This document shows positions 60,893 to 64,000 of a DNA stretch of 64,000 nt, one piece after another. The notes below the pieces were generated by a model. That model saw only the letters and a program-made list of their open reading frames with translations, had not been told where the DNA came from and searched no databases. Both the position numbers and the translations under genes were made by a program. Source of the DNA: Sarcocystis neurona (Eukaryota; Apicomplexa; Conoidasida; Eucoccidiorida; Sarcocystidae); NCBI GenBank assembly GCA_000727475.1, contig KL647306.1:275748-339747 (forward strand), in the 5' to 3' direction. Numbering within the stretch: position 1 is the stretch's first letter; every line of letters begins with the position of its first letter.

Positions 60893-62216
60893 GTAAATAT
60901 ATGCAGGCGTGACTTACATATATACATGTGTGTGCACGCATATGTATATCGTGTAGACACATATAAATATACACATATACATATGCATGTAGAATATATA
61001 CATATGTATATTGACAGCTACCCATATGTACGCCCACGTCTCTCCGCATGTATATGCATACATATATGCATGCATATAAGTAGCTGTCAATATCCATATA
61101 CATATATCTACATGCATATGTATACCTGTATAGAGAGAGAGAGACGTACACGATATATATGTTTGTAGATGAATGGGCACGTTTGTGTATGCGTGCAGAG
61201 AAGCGAGGGAATGCGAAGGAAGCGTATGCAGCGCTTACGACGAAGGAGAAGACCTTCCGCATGTATCGAAGATTTTGTTGCCACGTTTGAAACGGCGGGT
61301 GGTTATCAAAGAGAGAAACGCACTCCGGCTTCTGCTGCAGGGCCAGTTCCCTCGCTGCTGCTGCTGCTCCTCCTGCTCCTGCTCGTGCGACGTCTGTGGC
61401 TCCCGGAAGAGTAGCTGCAGCGGCTGCAGCCTTGCTGCTGCTCGCGTCTGCTTCCTCGTCGGCGCTGCTGTCCACGACGTCAGGGCCGCTGTTGCTGCCG
61501 ACAACGCCGCGGGCTGCTGCTGGTGCTGCTTTTGCTGCCACCTTCCCCACAGCTGTTGCAGCATCTTCTTCTCCTTTTTTTGTGACGCCTCGAGCTTCAA
61601 GACCGCTGCGTTTTCCTCCCACCTTCACGTGGGCGTCCCCTTTCAATTTGACGCCTATCAACGCGGCAGCAGCAGCTGCTAGTGCTGCAGCTTTATCTCG
61701 ACTGCTTCCATCCTCCTGCCTGGGGCCGCCGCCCCCCACTCTGCCTGCTTCTTTTCCTGCTGCTTCCGACTGGTCCAACGCTGCCCTGCTGCTGCTGCTG
61801 GCTTCCTCGCCCACGGCCACCTCCTGCTGCTCCGGGTGGTGCGGTCCCTGCGTCGGAAGCGGCACGTGCTGCTGGTGTTGCTGCTGCTGCTGCAGCGTCT
61901 CCAGGACGGCGTCCGCAGCAGCGGCTTCAACGGCTCGGCGGTCGCCCTGCGCAGCCGCTTCTTTTAGTTTCACTGCCAGAAGGGCCAGCTGCAATTTCCT
62001 GCAAAATTGTTCGAACGGGAGAGGGGGAAGGTCAAGCAGACTTCGTTTCAAATTATATGCGTGCCATTCAGAACGGTGGTGCTCCTTGTGTGCTGCAGCA
62101 GCAGCAAACCCCACACCGCATGTGCGGCAGTTGAAACGCATGCTTGTGCTGCTGCTGCCCTCCCCTTCACCTGACGCAGCCATCGCTCCGGCTCTTCCTC
62201 GTCCTGCCGCTGACAT
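52432..62216 (-). CDS. REI1/ZNF622-like cytoplasmic 60S maturation factor
   Basis: REI1-type proteins act late in cytoplasmic 60S subunit maturation, helping release and recycle export factors at the exit tunnel. Exons: 62216-61239, 59886-59644, 57388-57274, 56027-55822 (or stop at 55810), about 55067-55008, 54351-54213 and about 52559-52432. Exon 1 has a first zinc finger, C30-x2-C33-x12-H46-x5-H52, followed by the family box [17 protein letters not shown], then long Ala/Gln tracts and a degenerate second finger ([12 protein letters not shown]). Exon 2 gives [17 protein letters not shown] and the finger C353, C356, H369, H375, then YDYRQSY. Later exons carry an acidic [11 protein letters not shown] region, [19 protein letters not shown] with KQRRR (the LPSG..GHR..YYKQ box), and a basic tail ([14 protein letters not shown]). 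All these are family landmarks in order. The join into the 55.0 kb exon is unresolved in phase. Its introns are repeat-filled. Confidence 0.85.
53705..53810. repeat. TA/CA microsatellites inside the last intron of the REI1-like gene
   Basis: Runs such as tatatatatatatatgtatatacacatacacac alternate over about 100 nt. Similar runs recur at 54560-54590 and 56170-56195. Frames here give only Tyr/Ile/Val/Cys strings and are not genes. Confidence 0.8.
57480..58700. repeat. Imperfect purine and CA/GA-rich tract in an intron of the REI1-like gene
   Basis: Between the 59644 donor and the 57388 acceptor the plus strand is dense in gagaga, cacacaca, gacagaga and ccccccc, so the transcribed minus strand is rich in T, C and GT. 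Long frames here (for example 57909-58694 minus, 57740-58210 plus) are compositional artefacts without motifs. Confidence 0.7.
60205..60530. repeat. Minisatellite, 62-66 bp period, about five copies, in intron 1
   Basis: The anchor cctacttac recurs at about 60290, 60352, 60418 and 60480, with a diverged copy near 60210. Each is followed by atacata, a TA/GTATATA stretch and tgtacat. It lies in intron 1 of the REI1-like gene (61238-59887). Confidence 0.85.
60976..61124. repeat. Large imperfect inverted repeat, about 45-bp arms
   Basis: 60976-61021 and 61080-61124 are reverse complements over about 45 nt with few mismatches and one indel, including an exact 14-nt core (atattgacagctac) at the inner ends, separated by a 58-nt spacer. 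It lies in intron 1 of the REI1-like gene, so the transcript could fold into a long hairpin. Confidence 0.85.
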
Positions 62217-62243
62217 CCCTGCCGCTCCTGCCGATGCTGCACG

Positions 62244-62760
62244 TCAACCTGCTGCCGCTCTCCTCACTTGTGTGTTGCTGCTGCTACTGCTCTTAATTCT
62301 ACTGCTAACGCCTGTGCTGTTGTTGCTGCTGCGTCTGTTGCTTGAACTTCTACTGCGCACACTTGTGCTGCTGCTGCTGCTGTGTTGACTTCTGCTCTTT
62401 CATGGACGACTACTGCTGCTGCTCAGGGGACGGCAGCGGCATTTCTCCTGCTGCTGTCGCGCCCACCGCTCACTTGTCTGCTACTTCTGCTGCCGTTGCC
62501 AACGCTGCTGCTGCCCTTTTTCCCCCGAATGCTCCTGCTGCAGACGGCGATGCGCCTTCTGCTGTCCCCAATGCTGCTGCTCCTGTAACTCAGCGTCCTC
62601 CTGCTGCGGTTCTTCTTGCTCCTGCGCATGCAGCGCTTCCCCGGCCGCTGCTGTTGAAGATATGGCGCGGAAAAACGAAGCCCGGGCAGCCCGCCAAGAG
62701 AGATGTAGAGATGTCTTGTTTGCTGCGCTGCTGCTGCTTCTTCCCTCTCTTGAGCCTGCT
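62244..62760. repeat. CAG/CTG-rich block upstream of the REI1-like start
   Basis: Dense CTG/GCT on plus. The minus frame 62822-62481 reads Gln/Glu-rich (EEPQQEDAELQEQQHWGQQ), which could be an upstream exon or part of another minus-strand gene. The plus frames give Ala or Leu/Cys runs. No motif settles it. From 62760 to 63220 there is TA/CA microsatellite DNA with no feature. Confidence 0.5.
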
Positions 62761-63339
62761 GCAGGAACGAACACATATATATTCCACATACATAGGAGAG
62801 ACACAAGCGTATACATATACATATATTAATATACGTATATATACGTGTGGCCACGGATACACACATATATATACATACGTATATACTTACGCGTATGTAG
62901 AGCAAAGCAAAACAAAGCGAAGGTATCACGTGTAGAAAGGTACGTCTACTCAGCAAGATAGAAAGCGAGACACAAACAAATGTAAGAAACTACATGCACA
63001 GCAGATATACACATATTACACCTGCGTACTACTTCATACACTTAAGCAGCTATTATATGTGTGGCGTTGATATACATATACGTGTATATATATATATATA
63101 TGGGAAGGTGACCTACCGTACATAAAGTAGATGTCGTCATAGAGCTGTACACGCGTCCACGTCGGCAGATTACAAGTGCGTATTCGTGCGTGATCATATA
63201 CATATACAGCTGTATACATAGATATGTATATATATATATATATGTATATGTGCTTGCGCGTATTAACGCGTGAATATACACGTAAGGAAAGGGGTATAAA
63301 AAGCATGTATGTACATATACATTATACTACACATGTAGA

Positions 63340-63493
63340 AGTGCCTTCCGGAGAAATGAGGGGGAGACGCAGTCGGCCGGCGTGGTTGTTGACGCTACAG
63401 CTGCTCCGACGCGAAGGCAGAAGTTTTGAGAGGAACCCCTTCGAGCAGCAACAGCAGCAGCGCACACAGAAAATCGACTGCGATGTTGTATAA
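63340..63493 (+). CDS. Possible short exon, unrecognised
   Basis: Within a plus frame (63224-63493) the last part reads EMRGRRSRPAWLLTLQLLR, then FERNPFEQQQQQRTQK and a stop at 63491-63493. It looks protein-like against its AT-rich start, which is TA repeat and surely not coding. An antisense Cys/Ser frame covers the same bases. No family assigned. 63494-64000 shows nothing I can support. Confidence 0.25.
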
Positions 63494-64000
63494 GCGTGGG
63501 AATAGATCTGTTGGGGTAACATCTAGCGGACGATGTGTCGCCGTCGTCGTCGTCCTGTGTCGTACTTCTAGCGGTATATGAATTTACGCGCCATACGTAA
63601 AGAGAAAAAGCCGTCAGAGTGGAACACACCTATGCATCAGTATCGGCCTCATTAACTAGTGACCACTGTCTGCGAATAGAAACACACTCTATACATAAAA
63701 AGATACACCGCGACGGCCAGGCCCACGCACCTGGCGGCAAATGCGGAATATTCATATACGTACGTGTTTATGGGCCCGTTTCTGCCACTACTGCGAAGTC
63801 GTTATCTGCGTAACTTGCAACTACGAGTGTCGTACGGGACTCCTCCCGAGATGAACTGCACCTTGACAGACCTCCAGCAATGCACACAGGACGGCCTAGC
63901 ACCTCGACACGGAAGTGCGTCAAAAACAAAGATTTCGGCGACACAAATGTACACAAGAACGCCACTACAACACTGCGTTCCACGAAGACATACGCATGCG

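Noticed and set aside
61396..62388. A 330-codon plus frame, Ala/Leu/Ser-rich
   Set aside because: It is antisense to exon 1 of the REI1-like gene, whose zinc finger and WHAYNLKR box fix the minus strand as coding.
1..64000. tRNA, rRNA, CRISPR arrays, transposases or telomeric TTTAGGG arrays
   Set aside because: I looked for B-box-like GGTTCGAATCC strings, regular spacer arrays, transposase motifs and long TTTAGGG runs and found none I could support by eye.

Overview
The window looks like nuclear DNA of a coccidian apicomplexan, most likely Eimeria or a close relative such as Cyclospora. Three things point there. CAG/CTG trinucleotide tracts encode runs of Ala, Gln or Ser inside otherwise plausible proteins. 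Genes are split by GT..AG introns, several of them only about 80 nt. Repeat-rich blocks alternate with repeat-poor blocks. Bases, splice sites and reading frames are read directly; species and functions are inferred.

Layout. 1-1.75 kb is AT/GT microsatellite and minisatellite DNA. 1.8-4.45 kb is a CAG-rich block; on its minus strand I recognise a bL21 ribosomal protein exon and a Gln-rich coding stretch. 4.45-22 kb is repeat-poor; the supported genes are a small GPI-type secreted protein (9750-10226) and a secreted His/Asp-rich protein with a Gly/Tyr-rich tail (16150-17599), plus several weak open frames. 22.5-33.8 kb is a second repeat-rich block: a pyrimidine-rich leader, then very large Ala/Gln-rich plus-strand open frames (24284-28653 and 30749-33756) with short coding-like stretches between them. 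33.8-50 kb is again repeat-poor and gene-rich. It holds a 14-exon minus-strand membrane protein with an ABHD14-like alpha/beta-hydrolase domain (41829-35822), a group of divergent surface-antigen-like exons on both strands with two tandem exon-scale repeats (42.7-47.4 kb), and a plus-strand SLX9/FAM207A-like ribosome-biogenesis gene (47452-49785). 50-64 kb is microsatellite-rich and almost filled by one minus-strand gene, a REI1/ZNF622-like 60S maturation factor (62216-52432), whose introns carry TA, CA and purine-rich repeats, a minisatellite and a large inverted repeat.

Three genes concern translation: bL21 (organelle ribosome), the SLX9-like factor (early ribosome assembly, nucleolar in known members) and the REI1-like factor (late cytoplasmic 60S maturation). 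A second group is secreted or membrane-bound and lineage-specific: the GPI-type protein, the His/Asp-rich protein, the surface-antigen-like cluster and the membrane-anchored hydrolase. Splice models were built by hand from donor/acceptor sites and phase agreement. They are strongest for the hydrolase gene, the REI1-like gene and the His/Asp-rich secreted gene. No tRNA, rRNA, CRISPR array, transposase or attachment site was recognised.
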